A stretch of DNA of 64,000 nucleotides from Aldrovandia affinis (GCA_029706075.1 JAINUG010000229.1:672001-736000); one strand, 5' to 3'. Shown: positions 50,806 to 62,795, numbered from the stretch's first letter. Notes: generated by a model from the letters alone, not told the origin. Numbers and translations are program-made.

Positions 50806-52790
50806 CATAACATAACATAACGTAACATAAGGGGAAGACGAGAACAGGCCATTCAGCCCAACACTGCTCGTCCATTCCTACCACTAATCTGCTCACAATG
50901 CTTAGTTTACCCAAAGGCTAGAGTGTCTAACACTGGATCGAGCCTGGCCTTGAATACCCCTAGTGTCTCAGCCTCCACTACATGTCCAGGCAAGCTATTC
51001 AGTGCATTGATCACTCTCTGTGTGAAAAAATATTTCCTAGTGTCCGTGTGAAATTTACCCTTTGTCAGTTTCCATTTATGCCCCCTCGTTCTGCTAACCG
51101 AACTCAACTTGAATAATTCACTTTGTTAATTCCTTTAATACATTTAAAAGCCTCAATCAAATCTCCCCTAAGTCTCCTTTTACTAAGCTTGAACAGTCCA
51201 AGCATCTCTAGCCTTTCCTCATAACACTTGTCTTTTATGCCTGGAATCAGTCTTTGGACCTTTTCCAGGGCATCTATATCTTTTTTGTAATGCGGTCCCC
51301 AGAACTGCACACAATATTCCAAGTGTGGCCTAACAAAGGGATTGTATAGGGTGCGTATGATCTCCTTCGATTTGTACTCAATACTCTTGGCTATGTATCC
51401 CAGCATCCTGTTGGCTTTTTTAACTGCTACCGCACATTGACCAGTCCCTGACAAGCTTTGATTAACTAGTACTCCTAGGTCTTTTTCTACGTGTGCACAT
51501 TCTAGTTTTCTACCTCCCATAAAATAATCCTGTCCTATGTTTTTATTCCCCATATGTAGAACTTTACATTTAGTTGTATTACATTTCATTTGCCAGGTTT
51601 CTGCCCATTTCTGGATTCTATTCAGATCGTCTTGGATTACTTTAGTAGATTCCTGACTATTTGCTAAGCCTCCCAGTTTTGTATCATCTGCAAATTTAAC
51701 TAATGTACTTTCAATATCCATATCAATGTCATTTATGTAAATGATAAAGAGCAGTGGTCCCAGCACCGATCCCTGCGGGACTCCACTTCCCACTATACCC
51801 TCCTCGGATAAGATCCCGCCTATTACTACCCTTTGTGTTCTATCCAGTAACCAGTTCGAACCCACTCTAAAATGCCACCTGTAATTCCTACTGCTCTCAT
51901 TTTGATAATGAGTTTGTCATGTGGCACCTTATCAAATGCTTTTTGGAAATCTAAGTATATAATATCATACGCCTTTCTCTCATCCAGACACTTGGTTGCT
52001 TCCTCAAAAAATGTCAGCAGATTTGTCAGACATGACCTACCCTTGCAAAAACCATGCTGGCTATCCCTAAGGATGTTGTAATTTTTTTGAAATACTTCTA
52101 GTTTATCTTTAATAATAGATTCTAATATTTTGCATATGATGCAAGTTAAACTAATAGGCCTATAGTTTCCTGGATCAGTACAGTCCCCTTTCTTATATAT
52201 TGGTACCACAATACCCTGTTTCCAGTCATTTGGTACTTCACCAGTCTTTAAAGACAGTCTAAAAATACTTGCCAGTGGTTTAAAAATGATCTCGCTTAAC
52301 TCCTTTAGTACCCTGGGGTATATGCCATCCGGGCCGGCTGCCTTATTAGTCTTTAATTTATGTAATTTATCCAATACTTCCATATCCCCTATCCGCTAAG
52401 ACTTTCTGAGTAATGAATATGCCTTCCGGCCTATTAGCAGCCTCTTCTCTGGTAAAGCTCTCTACAAAACAGCCATTTAGAGCATCTGCAATATCCTGAT
52501 TTTTACAGAGCAGTGCCCCGTCTTTGTTTTTAATTCCCTTAATCTCCTCTTTGACTTTTCTTTTCCTACTACAGTATTGAAAGAAACGCTTAGGGTTACT
52601 TTTAGAATTTTCTGCAATTTGCCTTTCGTAGATCCTTTTGGCTACCCTTAGTTCTTTTTTCACACGCACACGACAATATTCAGCCTTATTACTCTCGGTA
52701 CTGTCGTTTTTATATATCTTAAACAGTTTTTTCTTCTCCCTTGATATGCCATCAATAGTTTGGTCAGTATCATATGCAGCTTGTAAATAG
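50806..52790 (-). mobile_element. CR1-clade LINE, 5' truncated, inverted
   Basis: On the minus strand the RT reads NKAAGPDGIYPRVLKEL, GNYRPISLTCIICKILE, LDFQKAFDKVPHDKL (first Asp), [31 protein letters not shown] (active site FADD) and KDLGVLVNQSLS, then a C-terminal YCVQFWGPHYKKDIDALEKVQ and LGLFKLSKRRLRGDLIEAFK, as in CR1. Three frames are used (breaks near 52380 and 51850), so it is inactive. It ends in (TTATG)n at 50806-50832. It inserted next to the text GTTCAACATAGTCAT, which is continuous with GTTATCTCTGC in unit A. Confidence 0.9.
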
Positions 52791-53224
52791 ATCTACAAAC
52801 ACACAAGTTAAAAATAGTAAATTTTTCTGCTGTCACAAAAGTTGTGAAAGCACACACTAAACTATAGTGACGAATTGTTTTGCCAATGTGCGTTTGTTCA
52901 TCAAGGTCTTGGTTATGTAAGGGTGTGAAAATAGTTTAGCACATCTGAGATCTAAATAGCTAAAAACCTGTTTTTATCAGAACTGGTCACATTTATTTCA
53001 GGCTGTGGGAGGGCTAAATGCTAAATACCTGAATATTCATTATTCATTGTCCACACCTCTAAGATCTGTCAGATGGGCCATCTCTCTCTCAAAGGCCATC
53101 AGAGTAAGCAAGTCAGTGAGCCATGCAGAGCCATTCATGTTTTTTTCATTTTGGAAGATGTATTTAAAACAGAACACAAACTACAGTAGGATATACAGGG
53201 GAATGCCACATATTACAAGTCATA
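52791..53224. other. A/T-rich stretch, no gene recognised
   Basis: No domain, RNA or repeat family was recognised between the CR1 5' break and the tandem repeat. Confidence 0.6.
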
Positions 53225-54492
53225 CAGCCTAACAATAATGCACATAATATCCTCCTGAGACCCAAGGACAAAAGGGTCTTCCAATTAAACTTTTTGCGAT
53301 TTCATGCCTCTTTAGAGTTAAAACAACAACTCACAATTTAGATTTTAAATGGCTAAGCAATATTTGAGTTACCATTGCTCCTTTCACGACAAGCGCTTCT
53401 TGTGGCAGCAGCCATTTTGGCTCTCAATTTGTTACGTTGAAACACGCGGAATATGTAGTCACAAGACGCGGAATTCATATATTGAATATATATATACGAG
53501 TATTTGATATTTTGTCCTCGTCGCTTTCCATCAATGCTCTCAAACACTGCAGCGCAGAAAATCTTTCCATCTTGAATAAAATTGTATGTCTGTATAAAAT
53601 CTTGCTTCAAATTGTCAGCCTAACAATAATGCACATAATATCCTCCTGAGACCCAAGGAAAAAAAGGGTCTTCCAATTCAACTTTTTTTGTGATTTCATG
53701 CCTCTTTAGAGTTAAAACAACAACTCACAATTTAGATTTTAAATGGCTAAGCAATATTTGAGTTACCATTTCTCCTTTCACGACAAGCGCTTCTTGTGGC
53801 AGCAGCCATTTTGGCTCTTCAGGAAGAGGTTTATGTTAGAATATGTTTAGCGTCACAAGACGCGGAATTCATATATTTTCACGAGTATTTGAAAACAAGC
53901 GAAATAAAATAAATATCAGCATAGACTGTTGCTGGCAGATTGCAAGCGTAAAAACAGACAAGATGCTACATACGATTTTTAAATTCGAAAATTTATAATG
54001 CTGTCTCTCTTCATCTGAATCCTCTTCAGTATCAGGACATGACTAGTTGTTGTCCTCGTCGCTTTCCATCAATGCTCTCAGACACTGCAGCGCAGAAAAT
54101 CTTTCCATCTTGAATAAAATTGTATGTCCGTATAAAATCTTGCTTCAAATTGTCGGGACAGTTTGTGTTGTTTACGCCAGCGTTTTCACACATGGCCCCA
54201 CGCCCCTCCCCACGCACCTCCCCGAAACTAGCACCTAGTTACCATGTCAATAGAAGGGGGACGTTACTAAAAGGTAAAAAACAGAGTAAAAAGCAAGGTT
54301 TACTTTTGGTCTAATTAACCTAATTTAAAAAATCCCATTTGATTTGCCAGTGCTCAAATCGGAAAGTCGCGATTCTAAGGTTTCTGTCAATGTTTTTGTC
54401 GCGTGTGTATGATAAAGTATCGCGAAGTTAGAAATAGTAATATACTTTTATTGCTGCTGGGAGCGTCACCGCTCCCGTCGACCTCAGGGGGT
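53225..54492. repeat. Tandemly duplicated, partly deleted unclassified (piggyBac-like?) element
   Basis: A unit starting CAGCCTAACAATAATGCACA occurs at 53225 and again at 53616. Both continue through about 190 nearly identical bases (CCTCCTGAGACCCAAGG.., CGACAAGCGCTTCTTGTGGC). A second shared part (TCGTCGCTTTCCATCAATGC.., to ATTGTC) lies at 53514-53615 and 54056-54155. The first unit lacks about 150 bp between the shared parts. The array ends GACCTCAGGGGG then TTAA at 54492, where L2 sequence begins. The ends and the TTAA suggest a piggyBac-type non-autonomous element, but this is inference. Confidence 0.7.
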
Positions 54493-56340
54493 TAAGCCAC
54501 TTTTAAAGAAACCAAACCTTGACCCAGAAAATCTCAGTAACTACAGGCCAATTTCTAATCTTTCTTTTCTCTCAAAAATTCTAGAGAAAGCTGTAGCTCA
54601 GAGACTGACTTCGTTCCTGACATCAAATTACATCTATGACACTTTTCAGTCAGGATTTAGGCAACACTATAGCACTGAGACTGCTCTTATTAAAGTTGTC
54701 AATGACTTACTGATATCAGCTGACCGTGGATGCGTCTCTATTCTTGTGCTTTTGGACTTAAGTGCTGCGTTTGACACAATAGACCACCAAACTCTTCTGA
54801 GCAGACTTGAAAACCCAGTTGGACTGCGTGGACAGGCACTCTCCTGGTTTAAATCCTACCTATCAGATAGGTATCAATTTGTGCAGTTAAATGATGAGCC
54901 CTCTGCTCTCATCAAGGTGGAATATGGTGTCCCTCAAGGTTCTGTTTTGGGGCCATTATTGTTCTCCCTTTACATGTTGCCACTTGGTGATGTCATTCGT
55001 AAACATGGCGTACATTTTCACTGCTACGCAGCTGACACACAATTATACCTATCAATGAAACCTGGCGAAGGACAATTCGAACAGTTGGAGGCCTGTTTTA
55101 AAGACATAAAAGACTGGATGTCAGATAATTTTTTATTGTTGAATACTGATAAAACAGAGATATTGGTCTTGGGGCCCAAAAACCTCAGAAGAGGGTTATC
55201 TGGTTTATCTCTTCATCTGGATGGTTGCTCTGTTGCTGCCAGTTTGGTGGTAAAAGACCTTGGTGTTACTATAGATCCTGGTCTCTCATTTGATAGTCAC
55301 ATCAAAAACATTTCCAGAGTAGCCTTTTTTCACCTGAGGAATATTGCCAAAATTAGGGTCTTCCTGTCATTAATAGATGCAGAAAAATTGGTACATGCCT
55401 TTGTTACATCTAGATTAGATTATTGCAATGCATTACTGTCTGGTTGTTCCAATGCCTCACTCAGGAGCCTACAACTCGTACAGAATGCTGCTGCAAGGAT
55501 CCTGACTAGAACAAAGAAATATGAACACATTAGTCCTGTGTTAGCGTCACTTCACTGGCTTCCTATAAACTATCGTGTAGACTATAAGGTACTCCTCTTA
55601 ACTTATAAGGTGTTGCATGGACTTGCACCCTCTTACTTGACGGATCTACTTCATCCGTCCACCCCCCACGTTCACTTCGCTCACAAGATGCAGGCAACTT
55701 GGTAGTTCCTAGAATATCAAAAAATACAGCAGGTGGCAGAGCTTTCTCCTATAGAGCTCCTTTACTGTGGAACAGTCTACCCATCTCTGTGAAGGAGTCA
55801 GACACGGTCTCAATTTTCAAGTCTAGGTTAAAAACACATCTCTTTAGTCTCTCTTATAGTCATTAGGTGCAGATGTGGAGGGGGCGTAGCAATAGAGCCT
55901 TCTGGTGCAATGAGCTATCCTTACTGTCACCATTCATAAGTGATGATCCGCCCCTATCAGGACTGCTGATGATGTGGTGGGATGGTCTCTGAGTGCCCTC
56001 ATGGCTGTGTGCTCCCTGTGCCACTCACCTAATTAGTTATGCTGCCCTAGATTACTTCTGCTGGTGCAAAAGCGTTATCACTACTCTTCCCCCTGATCCG
56101 GTGTGATATTTATCATAGTCATAATTGCACCTTTCCTCATTGATCATTGATAGAAAGAAAAAAGCGAGCGAGAGGTCTAAAAACTATGTGGCTCCACTCT
56201 CTCTGTATGCCTGACTGCCCAAACTAATTAACCCCCAAAACATTCTCCCGCCAGAATAGCAAAGGGAAAGTTAAAAGGTGTAGGACACCTACTGGCTATT
56301 ACAAATACTGCATTTAGGCTCCTACAGATTGATTGATTGA
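54493..56340 (+). mobile_element. L2-clade LINE copy, 5' truncated, 3' end complete
   Basis: It begins at TTAAGCCACTTTTAAAG inside the RT coding region and reads through [12 protein letters not shown] and [19 protein letters not shown]. The active site is YAAD instead of YADD (GCT for GAT near 55030), a direct knockout. The thumb and C-terminal region [20 protein letters not shown] is present. A frameshift near 55660 breaks the last part (SRAFSYRAPLLWNSLPIS in another frame). The 3' UTR ends in (GATT)n at about 56327-56337. This copy supplies the 3' end missing from unit A and B copies. Confidence 0.92.
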
Positions 56341-57314
56341 AAACATAGACATTTCAGACTACTGTTTCTACTATACCTCTCCCGCTCTCCCTCACTCCCT
56401 TCCATCCCAAGCCACACTTGCTAAAATGTTGTTTAATCAAGACTTTATTGATGCTTTCACTGTTATATGTAGTCTTGACAGACTCCATCTGGGCAGTCTG
56501 CACCACCCTACCCATTTTGCTCTCTATCCTCCCTACCCCCCGAGTCTCTAGTTTAAATAATCCTGCGCTACCCTAAGCATACGCTGCCCCAGAGCGTAGG
56601 TACCCATCCGGTTGGTATGGTATCTCTGCTTTAGCTGGCTACACAAAGCCTAACAAAGGCAATTACGGCTAACCTGTCTCACGACAGTGGTTATCAACTC
56701 GCTCTGTCAACCCTGGTTTTGCTGATCGAGCACGTGAACACAAAAGAGGCGGCGTTTGTAACACAGCCAATCACATGCAACATGGAGAGATCCAGAGCAC
56801 TGTTTAACGAAGCAGGATTGGTGGGTTAGGGAGCTAACTTTGGGCTTAACCCTGGGTTCTCGGTCTCATGTCCGTGGCTCACCCAGGGCTGCGGGTGATG
56901 GGAATGTGAGTGCGATCTATTGCACCAATCACTCGGGAATCATATGAGAAAATTACACCGCACTTAATATGCAACAGTACATTTTATTCATTATTGATAG
57001 CTACACACGTATAACTATATAAACTGTATGTTTGCACAGGTTCTCGCATCACCAACAGAATACGTATATGTACCGGTGGCTAGAAAACGTAGGGCAATAC
57101 ATACAGTTTGCTGCACAGTGATAGCATGGCTTTGAGGAGTTGCATTTGTGACATGCGGCTCTAGAAGCTTGCAAAGATACAATATTCCCTCCGCAGAGAA
57201 TCTTTATCTCTGATATTTAAAAAACTATTACGCAATTCTCTAGGATTGGTGAGGCCATTTTCCAGAGAGCTGATTGGTGAGGGGGTGGGATTATTATAGG
57301 ATTGGATCCGTTAG
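56341..57314. repeat. Unknown 0.28 kb, then spacer shared with 26980-27696
   Basis: I recognise nothing in 56341-56618. From TATCTCTGCTTTAGCTGGCT (56619) the sequence matches the spacer before TRIM-B with few differences. It is non-coding. Confidence 0.7.
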
Positions 57315-57439
57315 CCTACATTTACATATTAGGCATTTAGCAGATGCTCTTATCCAGAGCGACTTACACAGTTTACATTTCTTTACATACAATCCATTTA
57401 TACAGCTGGATATTTTACTGAAGCAATTCAGGTTAAGTG
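57315..57439 (-). mobile_element. SINE 3' fragment adjoining TRIM-C exon 4
   Basis: Reverse complement of the body and tail of the SINE at 1447: AGGCATTTAGCAGATGCTCT, TATCCAGAGCGACTTACAC, then TACAGCTGGATATTTTACTG. It ends exactly where homology to TRIM-A exon 4 begins (AGAATCACTGTCAATCCAC), so it marks the loss of the 5' part of that exon. Confidence 0.85.
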
Positions 57440-59384
57440 CCAGAATCACTGTCAATCCACACGTCTCTTTTGAGGCTGTGAGGAAACATGTCTCTGAACT
57501 GAAAGAGCGACTGGAGGACGTCTGCAAGGGGGAATTAGTCAAGATCTCTCAAACAGGTGATAGCAGCAGAAATAGTTTTATTAATTTTATGTCATGTAGG
57601 CCCTTTAACATTTAGGAATTATATTAAGCAGTTTCATCATTTTGTGATAAGGGATATTCCTCAGCGCTGGCAGGATGTTTTAGCAGAATTCTGCATGCAG
57701 GGTTTCAGCTGGAGCTTTGCCCCATTCAGTGTAGTCTTGTTGACTGAGTGAACCCCATTCCTCACTTCCATACACAATACGCTTGATAATATTGGCAAAA
57801 CATTTTTTTAAATTTTTTTGACCAAATTCTAATAAGTATACTGTGTTTAATCTATGGCACCTTATTTTGTATCCTCTCTATGGTAGTGGTAACTCAGTAT
57901 GGGTTTCCTGGTCTGTTCATTGCACCTCCTTCTTCCTGCTCTCTGTCTGCTCGCCATGGCAACCAGGGAAATGAGCAACATTGTTGCAGTTTCAAACCCT
58001 CAGATCCAACTGCCACTGCTGTTTAAAAGCAAACTGCCAAAACTACTGAGCCTCCAGCGCTCAGCACCATATATTCCTCACACTTTCATTTCATATTGTT
58101 ATTAACCCTGGATGAGCCCAGTTTGCATTTACCTGCATTTTATTGGTTAAAGTATCTTCCCATTTCTCCAGGAAATATTATAGAAAGTTCATTTTTAGGA
58201 GCTCATCTTTCTTGTGATCTCTACAGTGAAAGAAGTCCATATTCCAGATCCCACGACCAAAGAGGACTTCTTACAATGTGAGTCTGTAATTAAAACTAAA
58301 TTAAAACAATTTTAAACATTTTTTTTTTTTTACATTTTTAAACAAAAATAAGAGCTAAGTGTGTGAATGAAAGAAAATATTTAATTGAAACGTGTAAAAT
58401 GTGTAAGAGATGTAATGTGATGTTTATGATCACTGAGCTCTCTTCTCTCCTTCTCCTCCTCCATCAGATTCCTGTCAGCTCACACTGGACCCCAACACAG
58501 CGCATAGACTCCTCCGTCTGTCTGAGGGGAACAGAGAGGTGACATGGGAGGGACAGGTCCAGTCATATCCTGATCACCCACAGAGATTCAGCAACTGGCC
58601 CCAAGTGCTGTGCAGACAGGGTCTGTCTGGACGCTCTTACTGGGAGGCTGAGTGGAGTATGGGGGGGTGGGGTATGGTGGCGGTGGCGGTGGGGGGGGTA
58701 ATGGCAGTGGCGATGGGGGGTATGGCGGTGGCGATGGGGGGTATGGCGGTGGCGATGGGGGGTATGGCGAGGCGGTGGGGGTATGGTGAGGGGTATGGCG
58801 GTGCCGGTGGGGGGTATGGTGAGGGGTATGGCGGGGCCGGTGGGGGGTATGGTGAGGGGTATGGCGGGGCCGGTGGGGGGTATGGTGAGGGGTGTGGCGG
58901 GGCCGGTGGGGGGTATGGCGGTGGCGATGGGGGGTATGGCGGGGCCGGTGGGGGGTATGGTGGGGGGTATGGTGGGGGGTATGGCGGCGGCGGTGGGGGG
59001 GATGGCGGCGGCGGCGGTGGCGGTGGCGGCGGGGTTGACGGCGTGGAGGGGGAGGGGGTTCATATAGCAGTCTCATATAAAGAGATCAGCAGGAAAGGAG
59101 AGGGTGGTGACTGTAAACTGGGAGGTAATGACAAGTCCTGGAGTTTGATCTGCACTCCTTCCAGGTGCTATTTCATGCACAATAAAGAGGAGACTGAACT
59201 CCCTGCCCCCCCCTCCTCCAGAATAGGAGTGTATCTGGATCACGGGGCAGGAACTCTGTCCTTCTACAGCGTCTCTGACACAATGACCCTCCTCCACAGA
59301 GTCCAGACCACATTCACTCAGCCCCTCTATCCTGGGTTTGGGGTTTATTCTGGCTATTCTGTAAAACTGTGTGATCTGGGATGA
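57440..59384 (+). CDS. TRIM-C: 5'-truncated TRIM copy with Gly-rich insert in SPRY
   Basis: Three exons remain and all are open and correctly bordered: 57440-57556 (end of exon 4, RITVNPHVSFEAVRKHVSEL), 58227-58277 (51-bp PRY exon) and 58468-59384. The last exon encodes SCQLTLDPNTAHRLLRLS, YWEAEW, then 133 extra residues (58659-59057, repeats of GGMAVAM and GYGEGYGGAGG). The normal SPRY continues with VHIAVSYKEISRKG, LDHGAGTLSF and ends VKLCDLG. The insert keeps frame. B-boxes and most of the coiled coil are missing upstream, replaced by a SINE fragment, so this is either a pseudogene whose frame has not yet broken or a gene using an unseen 5' exon. Most of its sequence is close to TRIM-A. 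Confidence 0.65.
58659..59057 (+). repeat. In-frame G-rich coding minisatellite (399 bp)
   Basis: First, 21-bp units around ATGGGGGGTATGGCGGTGGC; then 33-bp units encoding GYGEGYGGAGG (about four); then irregular GGC/GGT runs. Strong strand bias: G on the coding strand, hence the proline-rich frames on the other strand. Likely seeded by the G-rich codons that TRIM-A has at the same place (GGGGAGGAGGGGGGG). Confidence 0.92.
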
Positions 59385-59404
59385 GGGAGAGAGAAATCAA
59401 AGAG

Positions 59405-59514
59405 TACACACACACACACACACGCACGCTCACACACTCACACACACACACACACCTGCACCTACACACTCTCATACACACACACACTCACACTCTGACA
59501 CATGCTCACACACA

Positions 59515-59546
<32 letters not shown>

Positions 59547-59668
59547 TACTCTGACACACACACATACACACTCTTACACACACTCTTATGCATTTTAGTG
59601 TTTGAGTGTGCATGCGTATGTATGTATGTGTGTGTGTGTGTGCGTGTATGCATTTTTGTGTTTGAGTG

Positions 59669-59699
<31 letters not shown>

Positions 59700-59800
59700 G
59701 CATGCATGTTTGTGTGTGTATATGTGTGTGTACATACAGCCCTGGTATTTAAAGGTGTGTGTATATGTGTGTGTATGTGTATGCGTGTGTTTTACTCTGA
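59405..59800. repeat. CA array followed by TG array
   Basis: (CA)n with CTCACACT interruptions to about 59590, then (TG)n with GTATG and TTTGAGTGTG interruptions. The two halves are roughly complementary, so they could pair as a large imperfect hairpin. Confidence 0.92.
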
Positions 59801-59904
59801 GACATGAGACACACCCAGTCATAGGGCAGCCTGTCCCTCCATGCACTGGGTTAACTCACCTACAGGTGACTGCCAAAATGCCCTTTATTTAGCTACCATA
59901 GAAG

Positions 59905-60022
59905 AAGTGTCAGTCACTCTGAAAGAGGGGTGATTGTTGGGGCACGTTTGGCAGGAGCTTCAGTGATGAAGATTGCTCAACTTGCTGATGTTTCACGAGG
60001 AACAGTGTCTAAGGTGATTGGC
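59905..60022 (+). mobile_element. Tc1-like transposase N-terminal scrap
   Basis: One frame reads ERGVIVGARLAGASVMKIAQ then LADVSRGTVSKV, the helix-turn-helix of a Tc1-type transposase. No ends or catalytic domain follow. Confidence 0.75.
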
Positions 60023-62394
60023 TAAAGCAGGGTGTAGGAGCCATTTATGGACTTGCGGGTTTGTGTGGAAATTAATTATGAAAATGCTTACAAAATATTC
60101 ACATTTAAGTTATTACAAATATTAGATTTATTTTGGGATTATTATGATGCATTATGTTTATGCCTTTAATATGTTTATGCAATTTAACCTGCCTTTATGC
60201 TTATAGGTATTTGCGTATAGCTGATACTTCCCCTTTAAGACACTCACCTTTCCTGGTGATGTCATATTTACCTGTGTGTCTTACCTGGATGTTAGGGCTG
60301 TTCCTGTGGGAGGGGGGAACCGGGGAAGCTAAAAGGTTTTCCAGCGCATATCCGCATTGTGCCCGCATGGCTTTGATTTGTTTGTTTGTTTCAAAGAGAA
60401 ATGAGTGAATAAATGATTCTTTTATTTTTGGATCGGAACTCTTTCATTTAAGAATGCATGTGAACTAACGGCTATCCCTGGTCTGAAGTGACTATTACGA
60501 AATAAGAATTTGGAATTTGCGAATACGAAGTCACTACACCGGGGTCTCCAACACGTCACACTTTCTTCTGTATGATGAAGATCCGGGAATGGATTTGAAT
60601 TCTCAGCTGTTACAATTTCTGTGCAATGCTAATCATAAGGACCTAAAATGTGATAACATTTTACTTCAAGTGAAGTCCCGTAGACCTGTCATTCTCGACT
60701 CACCGATATGGGGATGGCTATTGACACAAAACCACACAGAAAGTAGAAACAAATCTGTTGTATCAATTTTCTTTTCTTTTCTTGGTCTGGTTTTGGAGAA
60801 TATAATGTATGTTTCTCAATAGTGTATGTCAGACACTTATTTCAATCATGATTTTTATTATTTAAAAGAACAATTTTGTACAATAAATCAGGGACTTAAT
60901 ATGGGCTGTTTATGTGGACATCTGTAGAATGTATGCAACACACCCAGGGAAGATTTCAGATTAAGATTATTTCATAAAGCACACTGAATTTGAGGCAGGT
61001 CCATTTTTGTTGTAGGTGCAATGCATCATGTCATTTTCTAACGTCTTCCTTACTTCCTCATGTAGAGAATGAATGCCTGTTAAATAGAGCATCAACAATA
61101 AATTGTATAATTTAGTTTCACACTTTTTAATGTGTTTAAATATCAGCAGATATCAGATTGTTTTTTCTACGGGATGTTAGTTTAATCTCTACAAATATCT
61201 TGTGCTATATTGAAATTATATCAGTAAAGATTAATTACATTTTTAAACTGAATTAAACCACACGCACACGCGCACGCACAAACACACACCACACACCACA
61301 CGCCACACACACACACACACACACACACGTAACCTATTCAATTAAATTCGATTCTAGGCAGCAGAGGATATTAAACGGACGCCATGATAAAATTATACAC
61401 ATTTGGGACTGAATGTACAATTTGGTAGGAAACTTAAAATAAAGACGTAGACCTCCACATGCTTATTGAAAAAAGTATTGTACACTGACTCCTCCTTGTG
61501 AACAAAGCGTTGCCATTTTGAACCGTGGAAACACATTTCAAAAAGAGGCCAAACTCTGATAAATACAGAAGAAACATGCTCTCATAGGCAGCCTTTAGGA
61601 ATATGAGCAGCAGGGATGAGGACGCCTAAAGGCTAACACGCTACTGCACCGGGCTATCTTCCCATCAAATGTCACATTCAAACTTCCCTACTTTGTTTCA
61701 TGAATTACATTACAATCGGTAGTTTGTCATGTGTAGGTTTCGTAGTTCTTGGTATGCACTCATTCGTATATTCATTTAGGTTCATCAGGTAAAAGTCTAC
61801 TTAACAACAGAACTGCGTGCATTATTTGAAGAAATGCATGCAAATGTTGGAGGAATTGTGCATGTTATTTGGCAGGCAATGGCCTTTTGCTGGGCGCTTA
61901 ATGAATGTATTTTCACCAACTGCTCAGTTCTCAAAATAAGTAGGCCTAAAACAATTTAAACGTAACTTTTCCGCATAGTAATCTGCAAATGTCAAAAACA
62001 AACTCTAAACTGATGAGTACGAATAACACAAATAAAAACCGATAATAGGACCCAATTCATTTTACCTGAAAATAACACAATCATCAAAGTCTTCTTTAAT
62101 TACTTATCTATAGCCTACACGTTTTATCGTTCATTTAAACAATCGCCGAACTCTTCGCTGCTCGGTATTGGAAAGATAACAGGCAATCAAAACCATGGAC
62201 ATGAACCATGAACGTATTTCTCAGGGAACTTTTACGTTATGATTTTTGCCACAAAACTCCAAAGCCTACAGTATATCATCATTATCATAGCCTAATAGCG
62301 TAGAGCATTTTCTTTCTCACGGTTTAGTCCATTTAGACACAGAACAGAGTGTGTACACAGAATGTTCCCGGTAACAGACAGACCTGAACCACAC
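60023..62394. other. Unannotated stretch; weak kinase-like motif and CA repeat
   Basis: No gene could be established. An open frame at 60517-60822 contains NHKDLKCDNILLQ, close to protein-kinase subdomain VIb (HRDLKxxN), but the expected DFG and other subdomains are absent. A (CA)n array lies at 61262-61328. The remainder is A/T-rich without recognisable features. Confidence 0.55.
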
Positions 62395-62672
62395 AGAACC
62401 ACGCTCTACCTACTGAGCCACACAGAACCACGCTCTACCTACTGAGCCACACAGAACCACGCTCTACCTACTGAGACACACAGAACCACGCTCTACCTAC
62501 TGAGCCACACAGAACCACGCTCTACCTACTGAGCCACACAGAACCACGCTCTACCTACTGAGCCACACAGAACCACGCTCTACATACTGAGCCACACAGA
62601 ACCACGCTCTACCTACTGAACCACACTCTACCTACTGAGACACACAGAACCACGCTCTACCTACTGAGACAC
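62395..62672 (-). repeat. SINE A-box minisatellite, third array (inverted)
   Basis: About ten units of GCTCTACCTACTGAGCCACA plus CAGAACCAC, the reverse complement of the unit at 10610. It lies outside the segmental duplication. Confidence 0.92.
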
Positions 62673-62734
62673 ACATAATCTGTTTGATTGCTCCTGTACC
62701 GATCTCTTGCTCTAGGTGTGATTATTCTCGCCAT

Positions 62735-62795
62735 TTTAAAGTCACTCTGTTGGAAGGTCCTCTGGATAAGAGTGTCTTTATGAATGCCTAAAATA
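62735..62795 (+). mobile_element. Degenerate SINE/L2 tail
   Basis: CTCTGGATAAGAGTGTCTTT then ATGAATGCCTAAAAT resembles the tail GGATAAGAGCGTCTGCTAAATG. The orientation is opposite to the adjacent minisatellite. Confidence 0.5.

Larger units (their letters stand above)
27863..57510. repeat. Tandem segmental duplication, unit B (with private insertions)
   Basis: It repeats unit A in the same order. The left junction at 27861-27866 fuses TRIM exon 4 text (CTCTGAACTGAAA) to mid exon 1 text (AGACACAAG). Unit-B-only insertions are the hAT at 40931-42398, the LTR/gag-like fragment at 45711-47881 and the CR1/repeat/L2 block at 50806-56618. From about 27860 to 40900 it has many 1-4 base indels against unit A; beyond that agreement is much tighter. 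Confidence 0.88.

Noticed and set aside
58563-59076. Proline/histidine-rich minus-strand frames
   Set aside because: They are shadows of the G-rich coding minisatellite on the plus strand.
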